Positions 51,562-59,139 of a stretch of 64,000 nucleotides of DNA are shown piece by piece; position 1 is the stretch's first letter; the number at the start of each line of letters is the position of its first letter. The position numbers and the translations under genes were made by a program. Source of the DNA: a bacterium (lineage in GTDB: Bacteria; Bacillota; Clostridia; Oscillospirales; Oscillospiraceae); NCBI GenBank assembly GCA_029009095.1, contig JAQXJT010000018.1:47996-111995 (forward strand), in the 5' to 3' direction. A model generated the notes under the pieces. The model saw nothing but the letters and a program-made list of their open reading frames with translations. It ran no database searches and had not been told where the DNA came from.

Positions 51562-53793
51562 TTACTTGCCCTCAAAAAGGCCCATCAGCAGGCAGGGGGC
51601 CGTCCAGCAGAGCATGAAGAGCAAAATCCGGAAACAGCTCACGGCGCTCCACGCGCCCAGCCAGCAGTTCAAAAAGACGAAGCACAGCCCCGTGAGAATA
51701 CAGCCCAGGGTAAGGCCCTGGCAGATCACGCCCAACCAATACACCCACCGGCTCCTGGACGAGAGTTCCACCAGCCGCCCCAGTCCACCGCCGGAGAGCA
51801 GCGCCGAGACGCTCCGGTCCCCCGAGGACACCACCTGGGAGGCGGCATAGCGCTCGGGCATGTCCGGGAACTCGAAATCGTCGGTGCCGCAGCGGAATTT
51901 CTCCCGGATCATTTTCTGGTCCACATTAAAGTCCCGCACGGCGAAGATGGGTCTGCGTTTGTTGCGCTGGAGCGTTTGCAGCGCCGCGGCGATGGAGGGC
52001 TCGGCGGTGTAGTTCATACGGAACGCGCCTACCAGCTTCTTTTCAAAGGCGGTGTAGATGGTGTCTCCCTCCCGGAGCTTGGCCGGGATCTTGACGCCCT
52101 GCAAATACATATAGCCCGCGCAGCCCACGAAGACGCGCACCCCGCCGACACGGCCGGATACGCCTCCCTCGCCCACGGTGAACTCCTCCACCGTCTCCAT
52201 ACTGCCGCCGCCCCGCTCCATCAGATCGGCAAAGACCCCTGCCAGCTCCGTCCCGGCGGCGCACATCATGCTGCCGGTGCAGGAGAGCACCTGTTCGGTG
52301 AAAGCCCCCTCGAGGATATTCACCCCGCTGAGGGAGACGCTCCCTTCAGGGAAGATGTCGGAGTCGGTGATGATCAAATGGCGGGAAGCGCCGATCTCCC
52401 GGATGCCGTTCCACCCGGCCACGGCGCTGCCGTTCCGGTGGAAGCGCAGCGCGGCGTCGGCCATAAAGCCGGGCAAAGCGAAGAGTCCGGGCCAGGCCGC
52501 CGTGACGCTGAGCAGCAGCGCAAGGGTATGGGGCAGCCGGACGGGATCCCGGTTGCCGATCAGGGCCAGCACCGAAAAGATCAGCGAGGCGATGGCCACG
52601 AAGGGCGCAACCAGACCCATCATGCTCTCGCAGCCGTCCGCCTCCTCACTGCGCCGGACGAAGCCGGAAAAGCTCTGGCGGGACTTGATGAGGAAGGCTT
52701 CTTTCCGGCCCATGAGATGCTCGCTGGTCACCGCGAAGGCTCCGGGGTTCCGCGAAAGGGTCAGGAAGGTGGCCCGGTAGGTCAGGCAGTGGTACCGGGA
52801 GCCCAGCAGCGCCAGACACACGGAAACGCAGCACACCGCGCAGGGTGGCAGCGGCGTCCCCTCCTCCCCCATGACCGCGGCCAGCACGCAGTCGATGGCC
52901 GAGGCGAGGCAGCCCAGCGCGATCAAAGATTCCGCCCCAGGCGTGCAGCGCACCAGGGACATGATGCCGCTGGTGATCACATCCAGCCCAATGATCATCA
53001 CCGTGAGCATGGCGATCAGCGACACCAGCGAGGCCACGCGGATATCCGAGGCCAGGGAGCCGGGGATCGGCACATCCACCGCGGCGGCCAGGGCGATCCA
53101 CACGGGGAGCACCGTCACCGCGGCGGCCATCTGGCATCGGCGGCGCAGGGCCGGCATCTGCCGGGCATAAAACCTCGCGGCGGCCAGAGGCTCCATCTCC
53201 CGCTCTTCTTCCGGCGGGGCGGCGTTCTCTTCCCGCTGCCGCTCCTGCCGCTTCATACCGGCCACGGCCAGCAGACCCAGAAGTCTGCCGTGGAGCCGGT
53301 AGAGCAATCCGCCCCTGCCGGGGCCGGGGCGCTGCTCTTTCCCCTCCGGTGCTTGTCCGGCGGAGGGCGGCGCGTCCTCGTCAAAGGGCACAGGCTCGGC
53401 ATAGGCGGCCGGGTCGTCCTCGTACCCCTCTACACGGGGGGGAATGGGTTCATGGCCGGTCTCTTCGCCCCGCTGGGCGGGGACGGCCTCCCCGGTCTCT
53501 TCGCCCCGCTGGGCGGGGACGGCTTCCCCGGTCTCCCGCGCTGTCTCCTCCGCAGGGACAGCGGCGCCTTCCCCGTTCGGGAGGGCGGTCTCATCGCTCT
53601 CCATAGCCGCTTCCGGGGCCTCCCGGGACGGCGCGGCGCTGCGGAACTCCGAGAGGATGTCCTCCAGCGAGTAGTCCGTGCGGCTCACGGCAGGCGGCGC
53701 GGGACGCCTTTTCCTCCGCTGCTCCCCCTCCGGACGGGCCGCGGGGGCGTTCCCCCCGCCGCTCTTCCTTCCGGCAGAATGTTTCTTAGCCAT
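51562..53793 (-). CDS. P-type-ATPase-like membrane pseudoenzyme
   Basis: A 743-residue protein. Residues 1-195 are disordered, acidic and Pro/Ala-rich with a 12-residue tandem repeat (ETGEAVPAQRGE). At least four membrane helices follow between 218 and 345, another pair at 390-445, and a pair at the C-terminus, an order like heavy-metal P-type ATPases. The site after the membrane pair reads 'LIITDSDIFPEGSVSLSG' where an active pump has DKTGTLT, no TGE motif is found in the actuator region, and the hinge reads 'SSGDRSVSALLSG' where GDGxND is expected. It should not pump ions; perhaps a sensor or scaffold. It overlaps rlmB by eight bases. Confidence 0.75.
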   Translation of the reverse strand: MAKKHSAGRKSGGGNAPAARPEGEQRRKRRPAPPAVSRTDYSLEDILSEFRSAAPSREAPEAAMESDETALPNGEGAAVPAEETARETGEAVPAQRGEETGEAVPAQRGEETGHEPIPPRVEGYEDDPAAYAEPVPFDEDAPPSAGQAPEGKEQRPGPGRGGLLYRLHGRLLGLLAVAGMKRQERQREENAAPPEEEREMEPLAAARFYARQMPALRRRCQMAAAVTVLPVWIALAAAVDVPIPGSLASDIRVASLVSLIAMLTVMIIGLDVITSGIMSLVRCTPGAESLIALGCLASAIDCVLAAVMGEEGTPLPPCAVCCVSVCLALLGSRYHCLTYRATFLTLSRNPGAFAVTSEHLMGRKEAFLIKSRQSFSGFVRRSEEADGCESMMGLVAPFVAIASLIFSVLALIGNRDPVRLPHTLALLLSVTAAWPGLFALPGFMADAALRFHRNGSAVAGWNGIREIGASRHLIITDSDIFPEGSVSLSGVNILEGAFTEQVLSCTGSMMCAAGTELAGVFADLMERGGGSMETVEEFTVGEGGVSGRVGGVRVFVGCAGYMYLQGVKIPAKLREGDTIYTAFEKKLVGAFRMNYTAEPSIAAALQTLQRNKRRPIFAVRDFNVDQKMIREKFRCGTDDFEFPDMPERYAASQVVSSGDRSVSALLSGGGLGRLVELSSRSRWVYWLGVICQGLTLGCILTGLCFVFLNCWLGAWSAVSCFRILLFMLCWTAPCLLMGLFEGK
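53458..53529. repeat. Tandem 36-bp repeat, two copies
   Basis: Units 53458-53493 and 53494-53529 differ at one base and encode the duplicated 12 residues in the disordered N-terminus of the P-type-like protein. Confidence 0.95.
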
Positions 53794-54544
53794 TGCCGCT
53801 CCCTGCTCTCCGCTGCCGGACCACCTCGTACATCATCACGGCGGCTGCCGCCGAGGCGTTCAGGGAGGTGATGCTGCCCATGAGGGGGATGCTCACCATC
53901 ACGTCGCAGCTCTCCTTCACCAGCCGGCCCATGCCAAAGCCTTCGGAACCGATGACCAGGCAGATGGGGCCCCTCAGATCCGTATGCCACAGATCCGCCG
54001 GGGCGTCCGCGTCGGTGCCGTAGATCCACACGCCGTTGTCCTTGAGTTCTCTGAGCGCGGCGGTCATATTGGGTACCCGGGCCACGGGCAGGTGCTCCGC
54101 AGCCCCGGCGCTGGCCTTGTCCACCACCGCCGTGACCCCGGCGCTGCGGCGCTTGGGGATGATGATACCATGGGCGCCGGCGCACTCCGCCGTGCGGAGG
54201 ATGGCCCCCAGGTTATGGGGGTCGGAAATCTCGTCGCAGGCAATGAGGAAGGCGTCCTCCCCCCGGCTGCGGGCCAGTTCCAGCAGATCGTCCACATCGC
54301 AGTACTCCCGCACCGCGCCCTGGGCGATGACGCCCTGGTGGGCCTTGGTGGCGCTCATGGCGTCCAGCTTGCGCCTGTCGCACTCCACCACCACCACGCC
54401 CGCGTCCCGGGCGGCGGCCACGATTCTCCCCAGCGTGCGGTCAGTATCGCCCCGGGCGATATACAGCTTATCGATCGGACGCCCGCTGCGGAGAGCCTCC
54501 TGTACGGCGTTGCGCCCCTCGATCAGGTCTTCTCGTTCATCCAT
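53786..54544 (-). CDS. rlmB: 23S rRNA (guanosine-2'-O-)-methyltransferase RlmB
   Basis: A 252-residue SpoU-type methyltransferase that 2'-O-methylates G2251 (E. coli numbering) of 23S rRNA. The N-terminal L7Ae-like domain opens 'EDLIEGRNAVQEALRSGRPI' and includes 'KAHQGVIAQ'. The SPOUT motifs are 'DPHNLGAILRTAECAG', 'LVIGSEGFGMGRLVKESCD' and 'IPLMGSITSLNASAAAAVM'. First gene of a two-gene unit with the P-type-like protein. Its promoter is less clear (TATTAT near 54585 with a poor -35). Confidence 0.94.
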   Translation of the reverse strand: MDEREDLIEGRNAVQEALRSGRPIDKLYIARGDTDRTLGRIVAAARDAGVVVVECDRRKLDAMSATKAHQGVIAQGAVREYCDVDDLLELARSRGEDAFLIACDEISDPHNLGAILRTAECAGAHGIIIPKRRSAGVTAVVDKASAGAAEHLPVARVPNMTAALRELKDNGVWIYGTDADAPADLWHTDLRGPICLVIGSEGFGMGRLVKESCDVMVSIPLMGSITSLNASAAAAVMMYEVVRQRRAGSGNG

Positions 54545-54664
54545 TTATCATAAACCTCGTTTTTACATATAGATACCGGTATAATACCACAGCCCCGCCC
54601 GGACATAAAGAGAAAAATCATCAAAGAACGAAAAATTTTCCCCGCCCCGTCTCCCGGCACGGCA

Positions 54665-54696
54665 AAAGCCCCGCCTTCCGAAGAAAGCGGGGCTTT
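54665..54696 (-). terminator. Terminator after trkH
   Basis: AAAGCCCCGC (54665-54674) pairs with GCGGGGCTTT (54687-54696). On the minus strand it ends in a T-rich stretch (CTTTTGCC). Confidence 0.8.
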
Positions 54697-54707
54697 GACA
54701 CGGCCAC

Positions 54708-56147
54708 TCAGCTCTTTTTCCAGAGGCTGGGGGCAAAGAGGATGAGCACGGGGAAGATCTCCAATCTTCCCAGCAGCATACAGAGCGTCAGCACTCCCTT
54801 GCTGAGATAGGAGAACTCGGCAAAGTTCCCCGCCGGGCCCACGATGTTGAGACCCGGGCCCACATTGCTCACGCAGGTGAGGGCGCTGGTGAAATTGGTG
54901 GTAAAGTCAAAGCCGTCCAGCGAGACGATCAGCGTGCCCGCCAGAACGATGGCCACGTAGAGGAAGGTAAAGACCAGCGTGCACTTGACGGTCTTTTCGT
55001 CCACGCTGCGCCCATCCATCCGCACCTTGTTCACGCTTCTGGGCCGCAGCAGCCGGGCGATCTCGGCTTTGGCGGACTTGAAGAGGATCATCATGCGTGA
55101 GACCTTGATGCCGCCGCCGGTGGAACCGGCACAGGCGCCCAGGAAGGTGAGCAGCACGATCACCGTCCGGGAATATTCCGGCCACGGGTCGTAGTTGATG
55201 GTGGACATACCCGTGGTGGTGATGATGGAGTTGACCTGGAAGAAGGAGTAGCGCAGACTCTGTCCCCAGGAACCCATCAGGGGCAGGATGTTGTAGCCGA
55301 TGGTCAGCGTGGCGAAAGCGATGACCCCCAGGTAGACCCACAGCTCCCGGCTCTTCAGCGCCTCCTTCCACCGACCGGTGGCCACGAAGAAGTAGAGGTT
55401 GAAGTTCACGCCGAAGAGCAGCATGAACACGGCGATCACCATCTCTATGTACACGCTCTGGAAGCCGCCCGCGCTGGCGGCGCGGTTGGAGAAGCCGCCG
55501 GTACCGGCGGTGGAGAATGTGTGGATCATGGCTTCGTAGAGGCTCATGCCGCCGCAGCAGAGGAGGATGATCTCCGCCACGGTCATGGCCACATAGATCA
55601 GATAGAGGATCCCGGCGGTCTTTCTGGCCCGGGGAACCAGTTTCCCCACCACGGGACCGGGCACCTCGGCGCGCATAATGTGCATGGAGTACTCACCGGA
55701 CATGGGCAGGATGGCCATGATAAACACCAGCACGCCCATGCCGCCCACCCAATGGGTGAAGCAACGCCAGAACATACATCCCTTTCCCATGGTCTCCACA
55801 TCCCGCAGGATGGTGGCGCCGGTGGTGGTAAAGCCCGAGACCGTCTCAAAAAGGGCGTCCAGAAAGTTGGGGATCTCGCCGCTGATGACAAAGGGCAGCG
55901 CGCCGAAGGCGGACAGGATGATCCAGGCCAGCGCCACGATGGCGAAGCCCTCCCGGGCGTACATATCGTGGTTGACAGGCTTCACCCGCCAGAGGGCGCC
56001 GCCCACCAGCGCGCAGAGCGCCATCACATAGAGGAAGGGCAGGGGACTCTCCCCATAGATCAGCGAAACCGCCATAGGCACCGCCAGCAGCGCCGCCTCT
56101 ATGGTGATCACTCTGCCCAGCATCTGGGTTATCATTCGATAATTCAT
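54708..56147 (-). CDS. trkH: TrkH/KtrB-family potassium channel subunit
   Basis: A 479-residue membrane protein with four pore repeats. Selectivity-filter regions are visible in 'FETVSGFTTTGATILRDVE', 'HTFSTAGTGGFSNRAAS', 'VNSIITTTGMSTINYDPW' and 'SALTCVSNVGPGLNIVGPAG'. It takes up potassium gated by the TrkA ring encoded 35 bases upstream. The C-terminus ends in a short basic tail. Family is certain; exact ion coupling (K+ alone or Na+ dependent) is not. Confidence 0.95.
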   Translation of the reverse strand: MNYRMITQMLGRVITIEAALLAVPMAVSLIYGESPLPFLYVMALCALVGGALWRVKPVNHDMYAREGFAIVALAWIILSAFGALPFVISGEIPNFLDALFETVSGFTTTGATILRDVETMGKGCMFWRCFTHWVGGMGVLVFIMAILPMSGEYSMHIMRAEVPGPVVGKLVPRARKTAGILYLIYVAMTVAEIILLCCGGMSLYEAMIHTFSTAGTGGFSNRAASAGGFQSVYIEMVIAVFMLLFGVNFNLYFFVATGRWKEALKSRELWVYLGVIAFATLTIGYNILPLMGSWGQSLRYSFFQVNSIITTTGMSTINYDPWPEYSRTVIVLLTFLGACAGSTGGGIKVSRMMILFKSAKAEIARLLRPRSVNKVRMDGRSVDEKTVKCTLVFTFLYVAIVLAGTLIVSLDGFDFTTNFTSALTCVSNVGPGLNIVGPAGNFAEFSYLSKGVLTLCMLLGRLEIFPVLILFAPSLWKKS

Positions 56148-56182
56148 ATCAGTCTTCTCCGCTCAATGGGATGGGCAGGCGC

Positions 56183-57538
56183 TCAGGCCAGAATGGAGTC
56201 CAGATCCTGCAGATCGCTGCGGGTGGTGACCACCACGGCGTGGTCGCCGGGGAGGAGCTGGGTGTTGCCCCCGGGGATCAGGAACTCGCCGTTCCGGATA
56301 ATGGCCGCCAGCAGCACATTGCCGCGCAGATTCAGATCCCTGAGGCATCTGCCCACGCAGCGCCCGCTCTCTCCGACCCGGAACTCCAGCGCCTCCACCT
56401 GATTGTCCATCAGGCGGTAGAGGGTCTCCACACTGCTCTGCTCGGCGTTTTTCATGGCCCGGACATAGCGCGTCAGCTCGCTGGCCGCCAGCAGTTTGGG
56501 GCAGATGAAGGTGTCCAGCCCCGTGCCCTGCAGCATATCCACGAAGTGGTTGTCGCTGACTTTCGTGACTACCTTGCCCACGCCGCAGCGCCGGGCATAC
56601 ATGGAGATGATGATATTATCCTCATCAAAGCCGGTGAGAGCCACAAAGGCGTCGGTGGTGCGGATCCCCTCCTCCAGCAGCACCTCCTGCTTGCTCCCGT
56701 CCCCGCAGATGACCGTCACGTCCGGCAGCATATCGCACAGCGCCTCGCAGCGGCTGTGGTCCCGTTCGAGTATGGTCACATGGATGCCCGCCGCGGTGAG
56801 CTGCCGGGAGAGATAGGCGGCGATGCGGCTGCCGCCCAGCAGCACCACGCTTCGCACGCTCTCCCGGTAGGCCTTCACCGCCGTGAAGAAGCGGCGCAGC
56901 TCCCCTCTGGCCCCGGCAATGTTCAGCCGGTCTCCGTCGTGCAGCACGAACTCGCCGTTGGGGATGCTCACCGCGCCCTCCCGCTCCACGGCGCACACCA
57001 GCACTCGGGAGTGGAGCTTGCCGGGCAGATCTTTCAGCGCCAGCCCGTCCAGAGCGCTGCCTTGGGGGATGCGGTACTCCACCATCTCCGCCCGGCCTCG
57101 GGCAAAGGTCTCCACCCGGGCCGCCGTGGGGAACTGGAGGATGCGTGCGATCTCCCGGGCCGCCTCCATGTCGGGGTTGAAGGTGGCGGAAATGCCAAAG
57201 CCCCGGCGCAGCGCCTCGGTCTCCCGGTTGTAGGAGGGATCCTTCACCCGGGCCACGGAGTTTTTCACTCCCAGCGCACGGGCGGCGGCACAGCTGACCA
57301 GATTGGTCTCGTCCTGGCCGCTGGCGGCGATGAGGAGATCCATATCCCTTACGCCGGCCTCGCGCAGCACCGCAAAGTCCGCGCCGTTCCCCTCCACAGT
57401 GATCACATCCAGCATATTGGACGCCGTCTCCAGATGCTCGGGATCCCTGTCCACCATGGTGATGTCGTGGCCCTGATTGGAAAGCTCCCGGGCAATGGCC
57501 ATGCCCATCTTGCCCGCGCCTACGATGATGATCTTCAT
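56183..57538 (-). CDS. trkA: Trk potassium transporter regulatory subunit TrkA
   Basis: A 451-residue cytoplasmic protein with two RCK units in tandem. RCK-N one starts 'MKIIIVGAGKMGMAIAREL' and RCK-N two 'SVVLLGGSRIAAYLSRQL'; each is followed by an RCK-C/TrkA-C domain ('GEFVLHDGDRLNIAG', 'NTQLLPGDHAVVVTT'). It binds NAD(H) or ATP and gates TrkH. ATG 57538 has GGGGAG upstream; an in-frame upstream start at 57595 would abut the previous stop and lacks a site. Confidence 0.95.
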   Translation of the reverse strand: MKIIIVGAGKMGMAIARELSNQGHDITMVDRDPEHLETASNMLDVITVEGNGADFAVLREAGVRDMDLLIAASGQDETNLVSCAAARALGVKNSVARVKDPSYNRETEALRRGFGISATFNPDMEAAREIARILQFPTAARVETFARGRAEMVEYRIPQGSALDGLALKDLPGKLHSRVLVCAVEREGAVSIPNGEFVLHDGDRLNIAGARGELRRFFTAVKAYRESVRSVVLLGGSRIAAYLSRQLTAAGIHVTILERDHSRCEALCDMLPDVTVICGDGSKQEVLLEEGIRTTDAFVALTGFDEDNIIISMYARRCGVGKVVTKVSDNHFVDMLQGTGLDTFICPKLLAASELTRYVRAMKNAEQSSVETLYRLMDNQVEALEFRVGESGRCVGRCLRDLNLRGNVLLAAIIRNGEFLIPGGNTQLLPGDHAVVVTTRSDLQDLDSILA

Positions 57539-57595
57539 GCTCTTCTCCCCTTCCTCGGCACCCGCTCCCGTTCCGGCGGCGGCTGCCCGAACCAT

Positions 57596-58111
57596 TCAGT
57601 CGATGATCACCTGCGTGGCTGCCATGGCGGCCAGCGCAGTCTCGTGGCTGGCCGGGGTGACGCCGGCGCAGCAGCGCTCATCCACATGAATGGGGGTCTC
57701 GGGCAGGAAAGCCCGCAGGGTCATCACGATGGAGATCACGCAGATGTCCGTGCAAAGCCCGATCACGGTGATCTCCCCGATGCCCTCGTCTTCATTCATC
57801 CCGCGCAGCAGCTCGCCCAGTTCCACGGAGCTAAAGGTGGGCTTGTCCACCACGTCGCCCCGGAGCGGCAGCAGCTCGTCGCAGATCTCCCAGCCCCGGC
57901 TGCCACGGATGCAGTGCTCCACAGGGAGCACGGAGCCCTCCCGGGTGGAAAGATAGTTCTTCCCATGGTCGTCCCGGGTGTAGATCACCCGTCCGGAAAA
58001 GCCCTCGATCTTCTCCTTTACCGCCGGGACGATGGCCCCCGCCGCGGCGGTGCCCAGAGAACCGGGGATGTAGTGATTCTGGATATCCCCAACGACAAGT
58101 ACGTCTCTCAT
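57596..58111 (-). CDS. Isochorismatase-like cysteine hydrolase
   Basis: A 171-residue hydrolase with the catalytic triad of the nicotinamidase/isochorismatase family: Asp9 in 'VVGDIQNHYI', Lys in 'VVDKPTFSS' and Cys in 'VIGLCTDICVISIVM' with its cis-peptide region. Length and 'GLCTDICV' suggest a nicotinamidase-like enzyme, but the metal-binding DxHxxxH element is not clear. It overlaps the DUF2284 gene by four bases, so the two are coupled; trkA and trkH follow. Confidence 0.88.
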   Translation of the reverse strand: MRDVLVVGDIQNHYIPGSLGTAAAGAIVPAVKEKIEGFSGRVIYTRDDHGKNYLSTREGSVLPVEHCIRGSRGWEICDELLPLRGDVVDKPTFSSVELGELLRGMNEDEGIGEITVIGLCTDICVISIVMTLRAFLPETPIHVDERCCAGVTPASHETALAAMAATQVIID

Positions 58112-58656
58112 GGTTCCTCCCTGATCAGAAAGCAGCTGCTGTAGGTGATGGTGGTGGGGCCGTAATAGTACTGGAGATCATTCGCCTTGCAGACCTCCAG
58201 CACCAGCATACCGTAAGCCTCCATGGAGGAGGTGCGCAGTTCGGGGAAACGGCAGGGCTTATCCGGGTAAGTGCAATCCTTGCAGCGCTTGCAGCTGCCC
58301 GCGCTGATACCCAGCATATGGGGATACTCCTTCCGCAGCGCATCAAACAGCGCACGGAAGTGCTCATCATGGGCCTCGTTGGCAGCCATGATGCCCTCAA
58401 AGTCCATGGAGTCCTCCACGTCCCCGGTGGTCTGCACCAGGATCCCCTCTTCATATTCCGCGATCCGGGCGCGGCACTCGTCCAGCGTGCCGCAGCCGGG
58501 AGGGCAGGCCCAGTTTTTGTCGTACTGCCCGCAGGTGTTCACCGCGCACATATCCCGCACTTCCTGCTTGAGTTCGATGGTGGACGCCTTCATGGGGGCG
58601 CTGCGGGTGAAGCCCGCCTCCAGCGCCATACGGTTGAGTTTCTCGTAGTCCAACAT
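58108..58656 (-). CDS. DUF2284 predicted metal-binding protein
   Basis: A 182-residue cysteine-rich protein. Clusters 'MCAVNTCGQYDKNWACPPGC' and 'GSCKRCKDCTYPDKPCRFP' give at least nine cysteines arranged as for a zinc or iron-sulfur site, the defining trait of DUF2284 (PF10050). Common in anaerobes, function unknown. First gene of an operon with a cysteine hydrolase and the Trk potassium system. Strong promoter upstream. Confidence 0.88.
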   Translation of the reverse strand: MLDYEKLNRMALEAGFTRSAPMKASTIELKQEVRDMCAVNTCGQYDKNWACPPGCGTLDECRARIAEYEEGILVQTTGDVEDSMDFEGIMAANEAHDEHFRALFDALRKEYPHMLGISAGSCKRCKDCTYPDKPCRFPELRTSSMEAYGMLVLEVCKANDLQYYYGPTTITYSSCFLIREEP

Positions 58657-58694
58657 ACGCTTCCGCTCCTTCTGTTATTTTTCCGATTATGGAA

Positions 58695-58723
58695 ATTGTA
58701 CCACAACTTTGCAGGTATTGCAA
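58695..58723 (-). promoter_or_regulatory. Promoter of the DUF2284-hydrolase-trkA-trkH operon
   Basis: On the minus strand TTGCAA (58718-58723), a 17-base spacer and TACAAT (58695-58700). I see no terminator inside the operon. Confidence 0.75.
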
Positions 58724-58734
58724 TCCATAAAGAG

Positions 58735-58773
58735 GAGACGGCGGGCCGCCCTTTGTGAGGCTCCCGCCGTCTC
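58735..58773 (-). terminator. Terminator after ybaB-type gene
   Basis: GAGACGGCGGG (58735-58745) pairs with CCCGCCGTCTC (58763-58773), followed on the minus strand by CTCTTTATGG. Confidence 0.7.
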
Positions 58774-58779
58774 TTCCGC

Positions 58780-59124
58780 TCAGAAGCTCAGGTTCAGCCC
58801 GCCGGTGAGTTTGGAATACCCGTCAGCCTGGTCCTTCTCCGCCGCGCGCAGCGCTTCGTTCACCGCCGCCACGATCATGTCCTGAAGCATTTCCACTTCT
58901 TCGGGGTCCACCGCCTCGGGGTCGATGTTCACCTGGAGCACTTCACGCTTCCCGCTGATCACCGCCGTGACCGCGCCGCCGCCGGCGCTGGCGGTGTATT
59001 CCTTCGCCTCCAGCTCCTGCTGCATCTTCAGCATCTCCTGCTGCATCTTCTGGGCCTGCTTCATCATGCTCATCTGGCTCATGCCGCCGCCCATGCCGCC
59101 GCGAAAACCGCCGCCTTTTGCCAT
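58780..59124 (-). CDS. YbaB/EbfC-family nucleoid-associated protein
   Basis: A 114-residue DNA-binding protein. The Met/Gly-rich start (MAKGGGFRGGMGGGMSQM) leads to a helix 'MKQAQKMQQEMLKMQQEL' and the core 'YTASAGGGAVTAVISGKRE', typical of YbaB/YaaK. It follows dnaX by 15 bases, the conserved dnaX-ybaB order; recR, the usual third gene, is absent and a terminator closes the unit. Confidence 0.95.
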   Translation of the reverse strand: MAKGGGFRGGMGGGMSQMSMMKQAQKMQQEMLKMQQELEAKEYTASAGGGAVTAVISGKREVLQVNIDPEAVDPEEVEMLQDMIVAAVNEALRAAEKDQADGYSKLTGGLNLSF

Positions 59125-59139
59125 GGTATTTCTCTCCTT

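Noticed and set aside
49270-53871. A 1533-residue open frame on the plus strand
   Set aside because: It lies opposite two real minus-strand genes, is built of His/Gly/Ala/Leu-biased sequence with no motifs, and is the usual by-product of high third-position GC.
54578-54588. Short palindrome GGTATAATACC upstream of rlmB
   Set aside because: Only five bases per arm and no clear -35 box; could be chance.
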